The position numbers and the translations under genes are program-made. A DNA stretch of 5,657 nucleotides, from positions 1-5,657 of the forward strand of contig JAASSQ010000193.1 in NCBI GenBank assembly GCA_021767845.1, written 5' to 3'. Below, in pieces: positions 1 to 5,586 of this stretch; position 1 is the first letter of the stretch, and every line of letters begins with the position of its first letter. Below the pieces are notes generated by a model, which saw only the letters and a program-made list of their open reading frames with translations, was not told where the DNA came from and ran no database searches. The DNA comes from Roseovarius sp. (GTDB lineage Bacteria > Pseudomonadota > Alphaproteobacteria > Rhodobacterales > Rhodobacteraceae).

Positions 1-65
1 ACGGCGTGGGGCGCGCGTGATTGCGCGACCTGATCGGCCAAGTGCGGATCGACACGTGTCAACAT
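1..65 (-). CDS. crtI: Probable phytoene desaturase CrtI, N-terminal fragment (runs off left edge)
   Basis: Reading the minus strand from an ATG at 65-63 gives 21 open codons to the window edge, ending in SRAPHAV. An in-frame stop (TAG, 77-75) lies just upstream, so this is the first possible ATG. In CrtI desaturases a short variable N-terminus leads into an AVVIGAG-type FAD-binding motif, and the visible end, PHAV, fits the residues just before it, but the dinucleotide fold itself lies outside the window. crtI is commonly divergent from crtA in purple phototrophs, which is the main reason for the name. CrtI converts phytoene to neurosporene or lycopene at the membrane. A weak AGG lies about 9 bases upstream of the ATG. 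An alternative start is TTG at 41-39. With only 21 codons the identity is inferred mainly from context. Confidence 0.5.
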   Translation of the reverse strand, partial: MLTRVDPHLADQVAQSRAPHA

Positions 66-81
66 TCCGCCAGCCTACACA

Positions 82-99
82 TGTCAAGTTTAGTTGACA
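82..99. promoter_or_regulatory. PpsR/CrtJ operator between crtI and crtA
   Basis: The 18 bases TGTCAAGTTTAGTTGACA match the PpsR/CrtJ consensus TGT-N12-ACA exactly, including the preferred inner C and G (TGTC-N10-GACA). The arms are a 6-base inverted repeat, TGTCAA/TTGACA. PpsR (CrtJ) is the redox-responsive repressor of bch, crt and puc genes in purple bacteria. I found no second box with the exact 12-base spacing within about 100 bases, though a lone TGTCAA half-site lies at 57-62. The site lies upstream of crtA and just upstream of the putative crtI start, so it could serve both. That shared role is inferred. Confidence 0.82.
94..99 (+). promoter_or_regulatory. Candidate -35 element of the crtA-bchIDO promoter
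   Basis: TTGACA matches the sigma-70 -35 consensus exactly and forms the right arm of the PpsR box, an arrangement in which the repressor would block RNA polymerase directly. No good -10 hexamer follows at the usual spacing; the region near 115-122 is only weakly similar (TGCTTT or CTTTCC). A transcript from here would start near 129 and leave a leader of about 50 bases before the preferred crtA start at 177. The placement is an inference, and the weak -10 lowers confidence. Confidence 0.4.
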
Positions 100-164
100 A
101 TCATGCAGTGCATTTGCTTTCCTCGTTTTGGAAACCGTGGCAATCTCTGACACGGTCCATTGCC

Positions 165-169
165 AGGAG
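165..169 (+). promoter_or_regulatory. Ribosome binding site that decides the crtA start
   Basis: AGGAG lies 7 bases before the ATT codon at 177, which is ideal Shine-Dalgarno spacing. None of the upstream in-frame candidates (TTG 21, ATG 81, GTG 108, TTG 114) has a comparable site. The ATG at 81 overlaps the operator, and GTG 108 and TTG 114 would lie upstream of the transcription start predicted from the -35 at 94-99. This site is the main argument for placing the crtA start at 177. Confidence 0.6.
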
Positions 170-176
170 CGGCGCC

Positions 177-884
177 ATTCAAACGGTCACCCTCAGCTTC
201 TTCCGCTTTGCAACGCTCAAGGACCGGCTTTGGGCGCTTGGCATGATGGGGCTGGCCCGCCTGTCCATGCCCCGCATCGACGGGATCGGCTTCTGGAAGC
301 TCTGCGGCTCGGGCACGGGCGAGGGGTTCACCCCTCTGCCGAACACGGGGGTTTACGCGATCCTGGCCACCTGGCCCGATCCCGAAACCGCCCGCGACCG
401 GACCGCCACCGCCGGGATCTATCGCCGGTATCACCGCCGTGCCAGCGAAAGCTGGACGGTGTTCCTTTCCCCCACCTCGGCGCGCGGCGCATGGTCCGGC
501 ACGGCTCCCTTCCGGCCCCGGACAGATACCGGCACGGGGCCGCTGGCCGCCCTTACACGGGCCACTGTGCGTCCATCGGCCGCGCTCCGTTTCTGGACCC
601 GTGTCCCGGACATCAGCGCCGTCATAGGCGAGGATCGCAACGTCGTCTTCAAGATCGGGATCGGGGAAATCCCGTTGCTGCATCAGGTGACCTTCTCGAT
701 CTGGCCCGACGCCGCGACGATGGCCGCCTTTGCCCGCGATGACGGCCCCCATGCCCGCGCGATCCGCGCCGTGCGCGACGGCAACTGGTTCCGCGAAGAG
801 CTTTACGCCCGGTTCCGCGTGCTCGGCAGCCGCGGCACGTGGGAAGGCACCCAACCCCTTGCCAATCTCGAAGGACAGACATGA
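177..884 (+). CDS. crtA: Spheroidene monooxygenase CrtA
   Basis: CrtA is the oxygen-dependent, heme-associated ketolase that introduces the 2-keto group of spheroidenone (and of diketospirilloxanthin) in purple bacteria. The 235-residue product, counted from 177, fits the family length of about 240. It opens with QTVTLSFFRF (residues 2-11), which matches the usual CrtA N-terminus, and then shows FWKLCGSGTGEGFTPLPN (39-56), RNVVFKIGIGE (154-164), QVTFSIWPD (170-178) and NWFREELYARFRVLG (203-217), all characteristic. There is no signal peptide or clear membrane span. No ATG lies near the conserved start. The best-placed initiation codon is ATT at 177, 7 bases after AGGAG. GTG at 108 or TTG at 114 would add about 21-23 residues unlike the family. 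The stop overlaps the bchI start (ATGA, 881-884), implying coupled translation. It is the first gene of the crtA-bchIDO unit, downstream of a PpsR box. The function is secure; the start is not. Confidence 0.9.
   Translation: MQTVTLSFFRFATLKDRLWALGMMGLARLSMPRIDGIGFWKLCGSGTGEGFTPLPNTGVYAILATWPDPETARDRTATAGIYRRYHRRASESWTVFLSPTSARGAWSGTAPFRPRTDTGTGPLAALTRATVRPSAALRFWTRVPDISAVIGEDRNVVFKIGIGEIPLLHQVTFSIWPDAATMAAFARDDGPHARAIRAVRDGNWFREELYARFRVLGSRGTWEGTQPLANLEGQT
871..875 (+). promoter_or_regulatory. Ribosome binding site of bchI, inside the end of crtA
   Basis: AAGGA lies 5 bases before the ATG at 881. It supports that start over the in-frame GTG at 839, which would add 14 residues. Because it sits in the last codons of crtA, ribosomes finishing crtA would uncover it. 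Confidence 0.6.
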
Positions 885-1885
885 CCACCGCCTTCCCCTT
901 TTCCGCCATCGTCGGCCAGGACCAGATGAAACTGGCCATGATCCTCACGGCGATCGAACCACGGCTGGGCGGCGTCTTGGTCTTCGGCGATCGCGGCACC
1001 GGCAAATCCACCGCCGTGCGGGCGCTCGCTGCCCTGCTGCCGCCGATCCCGGTGGTCGAGGGCTGTCCCGTCAATTCGCCCAACCCCGCGGATTGCCCCG
1101 ACTGGGCGACTGTCATCTCCGACAAGACAATCGTGCGGCCCACCCCGGTGATCGACCTGCCCTTGGGCGTGACCGAAGACCGCGTGACAGGCGCGCTTGA
1201 TATCGAACGCGCGCTAACACGGGGCGAAAAGGCGTTCGAGCCGGGGCTGCTCGCACGGGCGAACCGCGGCTATCTTTATATAGACGAGGTCAACCTGCTG
1301 GAGGATCACATCGTCGATCTGCTGCTCGACGTGGCGCAATCCGGGGAAAACGTGGTTGAGCGCGAGGGGCTGTCGGTCCGGCACCCCGCCCGCTTCGTCC
1401 TTGTCGGCTCCGGCAACCCCGAGGAAGGCGAGCTTCGCCCGCAGCTTCTCGACCGGTTCGGCCTGTCGGTCGAAGTGACCTCGCCCACCGATATCGAAGA
1501 ACGGATCGAGGTGATCCGCCGCCGCGATGCCTTTGACCGCGCGCCCGAGGCGTTCGTCGCGGACTGGCAGGCGCAGGAGGCCGACATCCGCGACCGCATC
1601 CTTGCCGCGCGCGGCACACTTGATGCCACCGACACCAGCGACGCAGCCTTGCGCGACTGCGCGGAACTCTGCGTGGCGCTTGGCGCCGACGGGCTGCGCG
1701 GCGAGTTGACCCTGCTGCGCGCCGCACGTGCCCTTGCCGCCTACGAGAGGGCGGCGGATGTGACCCGCGACCACCTGCGCCACGTTGCACCGCTGGCGCT
1801 CAGCCACCGACTGCGCCGCGACCCGCTGGACGAGTCCGGCTCGGCCGCCCGTGTCGCCCGCACCGTTGCGGACGTGTTGGGATGA
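881..1885 (+). CDS. bchI: Magnesium chelatase ATPase subunit BchI
   Basis: BchI is the AAA+ ATPase of magnesium chelatase. Its hexameric ring works with BchD to drive Mg2+ insertion into protoporphyrin IX on BchH, in the cytoplasm. The 334-residue product is close to the usual 340-350. It begins FPFSAIVGQDQMK (5-17), followed by Walker A GDRGTGKST (36-44), the segment VDLPLGVTEDRV-like IDLPLGVTEDRV (91-102), Walker B YLYIDE (131-136) followed by VNLLEDH, sensor 1 around GSGNPEEG (176-183), the arginine finger in LLDRFGL (R192), and a sensor 2 region GLRGELTLLR (271-280) near the C-terminus. All catalytic motifs look intact. The N-terminal tail before FPFSAIVG is only 4 residues, shorter than in Rhodobacter BchI. 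The gene overlaps crtA upstream and bchD downstream by ATGA, so the three should be made in coupled fashion. No separate promoter was seen. Confidence 0.98.
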   Translation: MTTAFPFSAIVGQDQMKLAMILTAIEPRLGGVLVFGDRGTGKSTAVRALAALLPPIPVVEGCPVNSPNPADCPDWATVISDKTIVRPTPVIDLPLGVTEDRVTGALDIERALTRGEKAFEPGLLARANRGYLYIDEVNLLEDHIVDLLLDVAQSGENVVEREGLSVRHPARFVLVGSGNPEEGELRPQLLDRFGLSVEVTSPTDIEERIEVIRRRDAFDRAPEAFVADWQAQEADIRDRILAARGTLDATDTSDAALRDCAELCVALGADGLRGELTLLRAARALAAYERAADVTRDHLRHVAPLALSHRLRRDPLDESGSAARVARTVADVLG

Positions 1886-3570
1886 CCGACGCGCCTTCTC
1901 CCGCATGGCCGCGCGCCCTGCGCGCGCTTGCACTGCTGGCCGTCGATCCGACGGGCCTCGGGGGCATCACGCTGCGCGCCCGCGCGGGCCCGGTGCGGCA
2001 GTCTCTGGAACGGGCGCTGGAACAAGTGCCGCTGACACAACGCCGCCTGCATCCCGACGTCTCCGACATCCAGCTTTTCGGCGGCACGGATATTGCCGCC
2101 ACGCTTGCCCAAGGGCGGCTGGTCCGCGATCCCGGTCTTGCCGACACCCCTGCCCTGCTGATCCTGCCGATGGCCGAGCGAACCACGCCGGGATTGGCCG
2201 CGCGCCTCGGCGCGATCCTTGATTGTGGCCGGGGCCATGCCCTCGTTCTTCTCGATGAGGGGATCGACAATGACGAACACGCCCCCGGCACGCTTGGCGA
2301 CCGGCTGGCATTCCATGTGGACCTGCATGACACCCGTTGGCTCGAAGCGCGCGTGAGCCTCCCCGCGCCGGGCGATCTGGATCCCGCACGCAAGCGCCTG
2401 CGCCATGTCGCAAGCTCGGGCAACGATGCGGCGGCGCTCACGGCGCTCGCCGCGCGCTTCGGCATCGACAGCCCGCGCGCGCCACTTCTCGCCCTGCGCA
2501 CGGCCCGCGCCATTGCCGCCCTGGACGGCCACGATCACGTCACCGACACCGCTCTGCGCGAAGCGGCCGAACTGGTCTATCCGTCGCGCGCCACGATGCT
2601 CCCGCAGACCGACGACGACCCGCCACAGCCCGCTGATCAGGACACCACCCCCGACGACGCGCCCCCCGATCAGGACCAAAGCAGCCCCGATGCCCTCCCC
2701 GACGACATCATGGTCGAGGCGGTGCGCGCTCTACTGCCCCCGTCCCTGCTCGACCAGATCGCCGACGCGCGCAGCGGCCCGCGAGGGGCCTCGGGCACAG
2801 GCGCAGGCGCGCGGCGCAGGGGCAATCGCCGCGGCCGGCCGCTGCCGGCGCGGCCCGGTCGGCCCGACAGCCACGCCCGGATCGACGTGGTCGCGACCCT
2901 GCGCGCCGCCGTCCCGTGGCAACGGTTGCGCCGCGCCCACCATCCCGGCGCGCCTCAGCGCGTCATCATCCATCCCGGCGACATCCGCCTGCGCCGCTAC
3001 GAGGATCGCTCGGACCGGCTGCTGATCTTCACGGTGGACGCCTCGGGCTCGGCGGCGATGGCGCGACTGGCCGAGGCCAAGGGCGCGGTGGAACTCTTGC
3101 TGGCGCAGGCCTACGCGAGGCGCGACCAAGTGGCGCTGGTCGCCTTTCGCGGCGCCGGGGCCGAGGTTCTGCTGCCGCCCACCCGCTCGCTGGTGCAGGC
3201 CAAGCGGCGGCTGGCCGGGATGCCCGGTGGCGGCGGCACCCCGCTGGCCGCGGGGCTGGTCGCGGCCTCCGTGCTGGCCGAACAGGCGCGCGGCCGGGGG
3301 CTCTCGCCCGCGCTGGCCCTGCTGACCGACGGGCGCGCTAACGTGGCGCTGGACGGTGCGGGCGACCGCGCCCGCGCGATGGAGGACACCGCCCAGACGG
3401 CCCGGCACTGCCTGTCCCAGAACATTCCGGGCGTGGTCATCGACACGGCCACCCGGCCGGGCGACGCCCCGGCCACGCTGGCCGCACAGCTTGGCGCGCG
3501 CTACCTCGCGCTACCGCGCGCCGACGCGCAGGGCATCAGCAGCGCCGTCACCGCCGCGCTGGACGGCTAG
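1882..3570 (+). CDS. bchD: Magnesium chelatase subunit BchD
   Basis: BchD is the platform subunit that stacks with the BchI ring and links ATP hydrolysis to Mg2+ insertion by BchH. The product has 562 residues, essentially the family length of about 560. Residues 1 to about 235 are a degenerate AAA+ domain with no Walker A motif. Next comes an acidic, proline-rich linker (241-275, nearly all D, P, Q, T, S and A), then an Arg/Gly-rich stretch (about 293-330). The C-terminal half is a von Willebrand A (integrin I) domain with a complete metal site: DASGS (D386, S388, S390), GGGGTPL (T453) and LLTDGRAN (D483). Loss of ATPase motifs in the N-terminal domain is normal for many BchD proteins. The start overlaps the bchI stop (ATGA) and has only a weak G-rich site before it, consistent with translational coupling. 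Confidence 0.97.
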   Translation: MTDAPSPAWPRALRALALLAVDPTGLGGITLRARAGPVRQSLERALEQVPLTQRRLHPDVSDIQLFGGTDIAATLAQGRLVRDPGLADTPALLILPMAERTTPGLAARLGAILDCGRGHALVLLDEGIDNDEHAPGTLGDRLAFHVDLHDTRWLEARVSLPAPGDLDPARKRLRHVASSGNDAAALTALAARFGIDSPRAPLLALRTARAIAALDGHDHVTDTALREAAELVYPSRATMLPQTDDDPPQPADQDTTPDDAPPDQDQSSPDALPDDIMVEAVRALLPPSLLDQIADARSGPRGASGTGAGARRRGNRRGRPLPARPGRPDSHARIDVVATLRAAVPWQRLRRAHHPGAPQRVIIHPGDIRLRRYEDRSDRLLIFTVDASGSAAMARLAEAKGAVELLLAQAYARRDQVALVAFRGAGAEVLLPPTRSLVQAKRRLAGMPGGGGTPLAAGLVAASVLAEQARGRGLSPALALLTDGRANVALDGAGDRARAMEDTAQTARHCLSQNIPGVVIDTATRPGDAPATLAAQLGARYLALPRADAQGISSAVTAALDG

Positions 3571-3573
3571 ACC

Positions 3574-4446
3574 ATGGACCGGACCCGCGATCTCGCCACC
3601 TGGCCCTTGCACTCGGCCTCGCGCTTCGTGCGGCACCGCCCGCATGACTGGCACGTGCAATCGCTCGGCACCGGCGAGACGATCCTGCTGCTGCACGGGG
3701 CGGGCGCATCGACCCATAGCTGGCGGGCGCTGATCCCGCCGCTGGCCGACCGCTTCCATGTCGCGGCCCTCGACCTGCCCGGTCAGGGCTTTACCCGCGC
3801 CGGTACGAAACGGCGCCTCGGCCTGCCCGGCATGACCGAGGATATCGCCGCCCTTTGCGCCGCGCAGGGCTGGCGCCCGCGCGCGATCCTCGGCCATTCC
3901 GCCGGGGCGGCGATTGCGCTCAACCTAACGCGCGGAATGGCGCGGGACAATGGCCTTCCGCCCGACGTGATCGGCATAAATGCGGCGCTGGATCGCTTCG
4001 ATGGCATCGCCGGCTGGCTGTTCCCGGTGCTGGCCAAGGTGCTGGCGCTCAATCCGCTGACGGCCACCGCCTTCACGATGGGGCGCAACCATACCGCCCG
4101 CGCCCGGCGGCTGATCGAAAGCACCGGATCGACCCTCGATGCCGAAGGTCTGGGATATTACGCCCGGCTGATCGCGGATCGTGGCCATGTCGATGCAACC
4201 CTGCGCATGATGGCGCAATGGGACGTGACCCCGCTGCTGCAGGCCTTGCCAAGCATCAAGGCCCGCTGCCTACTGATGACGGGCGCGTTCGACCATGCGG
4301 TGTCGCCCCGCGTGTCCGACAGGGCCGCGCAGACCCTGCCGCAGGCCGAAACGCTGTCTCTCGACGGGCTTGGGCACCTCGCCCACGAAGAGGCCCCCAA
4401 CACGATCCTGCGCCATGTGCTGCGCTGGCTGGATGCCGCCGGCTGA
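3574..4446 (+). CDS. bchO: Alpha/beta hydrolase BchO, putative magnesium chelatase accessory protein
   Basis: The 290-residue product is an alpha/beta-hydrolase-fold protein placed three bases after bchD, the position bchO occupies in Rhodobacter-type clusters. The N-terminal segment WPLHSASRFVRHRPHDWHVQ (10-29) is typical of BchO. The oxyanion-loop motif is LLLHGAGASTHSW (38-50). The nucleophile elbow is GHSAGA (S109), the likely acid is D240 in FDHAVS, and the histidine is H268 in GLGHLAHEE, so a complete Ser-Asp-His triad is visible. The family is usually called a chelatase accessory protein, but its substrate and reaction are not established to my knowledge; the name rests on linkage. No clear Shine-Dalgarno site precedes the ATG, so translation probably follows from bchD. 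No intrinsic terminator was seen after the stop. Confidence 0.92.
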   Translation: MDRTRDLATWPLHSASRFVRHRPHDWHVQSLGTGETILLLHGAGASTHSWRALIPPLADRFHVAALDLPGQGFTRAGTKRRLGLPGMTEDIAALCAAQGWRPRAILGHSAGAAIALNLTRGMARDNGLPPDVIGINAALDRFDGIAGWLFPVLAKVLALNPLTATAFTMGRNHTARARRLIESTGSTLDAEGLGYYARLIADRGHVDATLRMMAQWDVTPLLQALPSIKARCLLMTGAFDHAVSPRVSDRAAQTLPQAETLSLDGLGHLAHEEAPNTILRHVLRWLDAAG

Positions 4447-4476
4447 ACCTGCTGGACGCGCCACCCGTGCCCCCGT

Positions 4477-4525
4477 ATCTTCAGACGCACACAAATGACG
4501 GCCCGCTGCTCAAGGACTTCTGAAG
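4477..4525. promoter_or_regulatory. Candidate autoregulatory operator of the LysR-type gene
   Basis: The 79-base gap between bchO and the LysR gene holds ATCTTCAGA at 4477-4485 and the mirror-paired CTTCTGAAG at 4517-4525, the latter ending right at the TTG start codon. The same 9-mer ATCTTCAGA recurs at 5494-5502 behind the LysR gene, in front of the aldehyde dehydrogenase gene. LysR-type proteins usually bind dyad half-sites near their own promoter, so autoregulation is a reasonable inference. No clear -35/-10 pair was recognised here, and the LysR gene may be read in part from the bch operon. Confidence 0.4.
4512..4516 (+). promoter_or_regulatory. Ribosome binding site supporting the TTG start of the LysR gene
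   Basis: AAGGA lies 9 bases before TTG at 4526. The nearest in-frame ATG, at 4544, would remove six residues (through KIE) that normally precede the LF/CF-x-x-V start of the LysR helix-turn-helix and has no better site, so TTG is preferred. Confidence 0.5.
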
Positions 4526-5407
4526 TTGGCGATCAAGATCGAAATGCTGCGCTGTTTCCGAACGGTCGCCGAACAGGGCAGCCTCGCCGACGCCGCCGAG
4601 GTTCTGGGCCGCACGCCCTCGGCGGTGTCGATGATGCTGCGCCAGTTCGAGGAACACATCGGCGCCCCCCTGTTCGAAAGCGCGCGGAAATCGCACCTGA
4701 CCCCGCTTGGCGCGCTGATCCACGCCGAGGCCCGCCGCGAGCTGGAGCATTTCGATCGCACCGTCAGCGCGATCGAAAGCATGGCGCGCGCGGAAACCGG
4801 GCATGTGCGCCTTGCCGTCACGCCCTCGGTCGGGCAGGCGATCATGCCTCCGATCCTGCGGGGCTACATGGCCGATCATCCCGGCGTTCTGGTGGACATG
4901 CGCGACAGCGACTCGGCCAGCGTGCAGCAGGAACTGGCCGCCGGGCGCGCCGATATTGGCCTGGCCACCCTGCCTCCGCTGCCCGGATTCGAACGGCACC
5001 TCATCTGCACCGACCGGTTCGGAGTGGTCTGCCCGGCCGACCACGTTCTGGCGCGCGACTGGTCCGACCTCACCTGGTCGGACCTCACCGGCATGGATTT
5101 CATCGCCAACGGCCTTTGCCGCCACATTCACGATGAAAATTTCGCCCCGATCCTCGACGCGGCCCGCCTGCATGTGGCCAACACGGCCTCGCTGCTCAGC
5201 ATGGTGCGGGCGGGCACCGGGGTGACCCTTCTGCCCGAGCTGGCCATGCAGCGCGCCGACGACGATCTGGCCTTCCTGCCGCTGCGCGACAGCACCGCGG
5301 TGCGTGAAGTCTGGATGCTGACGCCTGCCGAAGGGCTGATGACCCCGGCCGCCCGCGCCATGGCCCGCGCGATCCGTATGGCCGATCTGCCCCGCGCGGC
5401 AGGCTGA
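4526..5407 (+). CDS. LysR-type transcriptional regulator
   Basis: The 293-residue product has the standard LysR length and layout. Residues 3-62 form the winged helix-turn-helix, seen in MLRCFRTVAEQGSLADAAEVL (7-27, two blocks) followed by TPSAVSMMLRQFEEHIGAPLF (30-50, two blocks) and the usual S/R-x-x-LTPLG wing. A linker helix (about 63-90) leads into the periplasmic-binding-protein-like effector domain from about 92 (GHVRLAVTPSVG), which includes DIGLATLP and, near the end, GTGVTLLPELA. It would act in the cytoplasm as a DNA-bound tetramer responding to a small molecule, which cannot be identified from the sequence. The start is TTG, supported by AAGGA at 4512-4516. A tandem WSDLT duplication occurs at residues 179-188. 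It lies in the same direction as, and 179 bases before, an aldehyde dehydrogenase gene, its likeliest target. A link to photosynthesis control cannot be excluded but nothing in the sequence shows one. Confidence 0.93.
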   Translation: MAIKIEMLRCFRTVAEQGSLADAAEVLGRTPSAVSMMLRQFEEHIGAPLFESARKSHLTPLGALIHAEARRELEHFDRTVSAIESMARAETGHVRLAVTPSVGQAIMPPILRGYMADHPGVLVDMRDSDSASVQQELAAGRADIGLATLPPLPGFERHLICTDRFGVVCPADHVLARDWSDLTWSDLTGMDFIANGLCRHIHDENFAPILDAARLHVANTASLLSMVRAGTGVTLLPELAMQRADDDLAFLPLRDSTAVREVWMLTPAEGLMTPAARAMARAIRMADLPRAAG

Positions 5408-5475
5408 AAAATTGCCGCCACGGCAGCACTTGGCCAAACCGGGCGCCAGATGCGGCGGCGGAGCGCATCTATTGC

Positions 5476-5520
5476 TTCAGTCACGCTGAATTAATCTTCA
5501 GATATTTGCGTTTGCCTGAA
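5476..5520. promoter_or_regulatory. LysR-type operator array upstream of the aldehyde dehydrogenase gene
   Basis: Within the 179-base gap, TTCAG at 5476-5480 and CTGAA at 5486-5490 form a perfect inverted repeat with a 5-base centre. Its core TCAG-N5-CTGA is the classical LysR T-N11-A arrangement. A further TTCAG (5497-5501, within the near-palindrome ATCTTCAGAT at 5494-5503) and CTGAA (5516-5520) follow. Half-site centres are 10, 11 and 19 bases apart, so they lie roughly on one DNA face. This resembles the recognition-site plus activation-site layout of LysR-controlled promoters. I could not assign a convincing -35/-10 pair; activator-dependent promoters often lack one. Confidence 0.6.
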
Positions 5521-5586
5521 GCTTTCATGTCTGACCTTCTGTCCGGCAACACGCTCGAACCGCGACTCAGGACGGGGGAAAACGCC

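Noticed and set aside
21..176. Extending crtA upstream to TTG 21, ATG 81, GTG 108 or TTG 114
   Set aside because: The added residues do not resemble CrtA, the region contains the PpsR box and likely promoter, and none of these codons has a good ribosome binding site. GTG 108 or TTG 114 remain possible if AUU initiation is not accepted.
128..742. Plus-strand open frame overlapping crtA in another frame
   Set aside because: The Arg/His/Pro-rich translation has no family features; the overlapping crtA frame is clearly the coding one.
839..880. GTG at 839 as the bchI start
   Set aside because: It would add 14 residues from within crtA with no ribosome binding site, while ATG 881 has AAGGA 5 bases upstream and gives a family-like N-terminus.
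1741..2679. Long minus-strand open frame (312 codons) opposite bchI/bchD
   Set aside because: It is a shadow of GC-rich codon usage: low-complexity Arg/Gly/Ala product, no recognisable domain, and fully antisense to well-identified genes.
5413..5425. Hairpin TGCCG-CCA-CGGCA after the LysR gene as an intrinsic terminator
   Set aside because: The stem is only 5 base pairs and no T-run follows on either strand, so it does not qualify as a Rho-independent terminator.
4481..5437. Long minus-strand open frame (318 codons) opposite the LysR gene
   Set aside because: It has no recognisable domain and biased His/Gly/Arg composition, and it mirrors the codons of a clear LysR-family gene.
5506..5534. 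TTGCGT followed about 17 bases later by GTCTGA as the aldehyde dehydrogenase promoter
   Set aside because: Both hexamers match the consensus poorly; the assignment would be guesswork, although an activator-dependent promoter in this area is likely.
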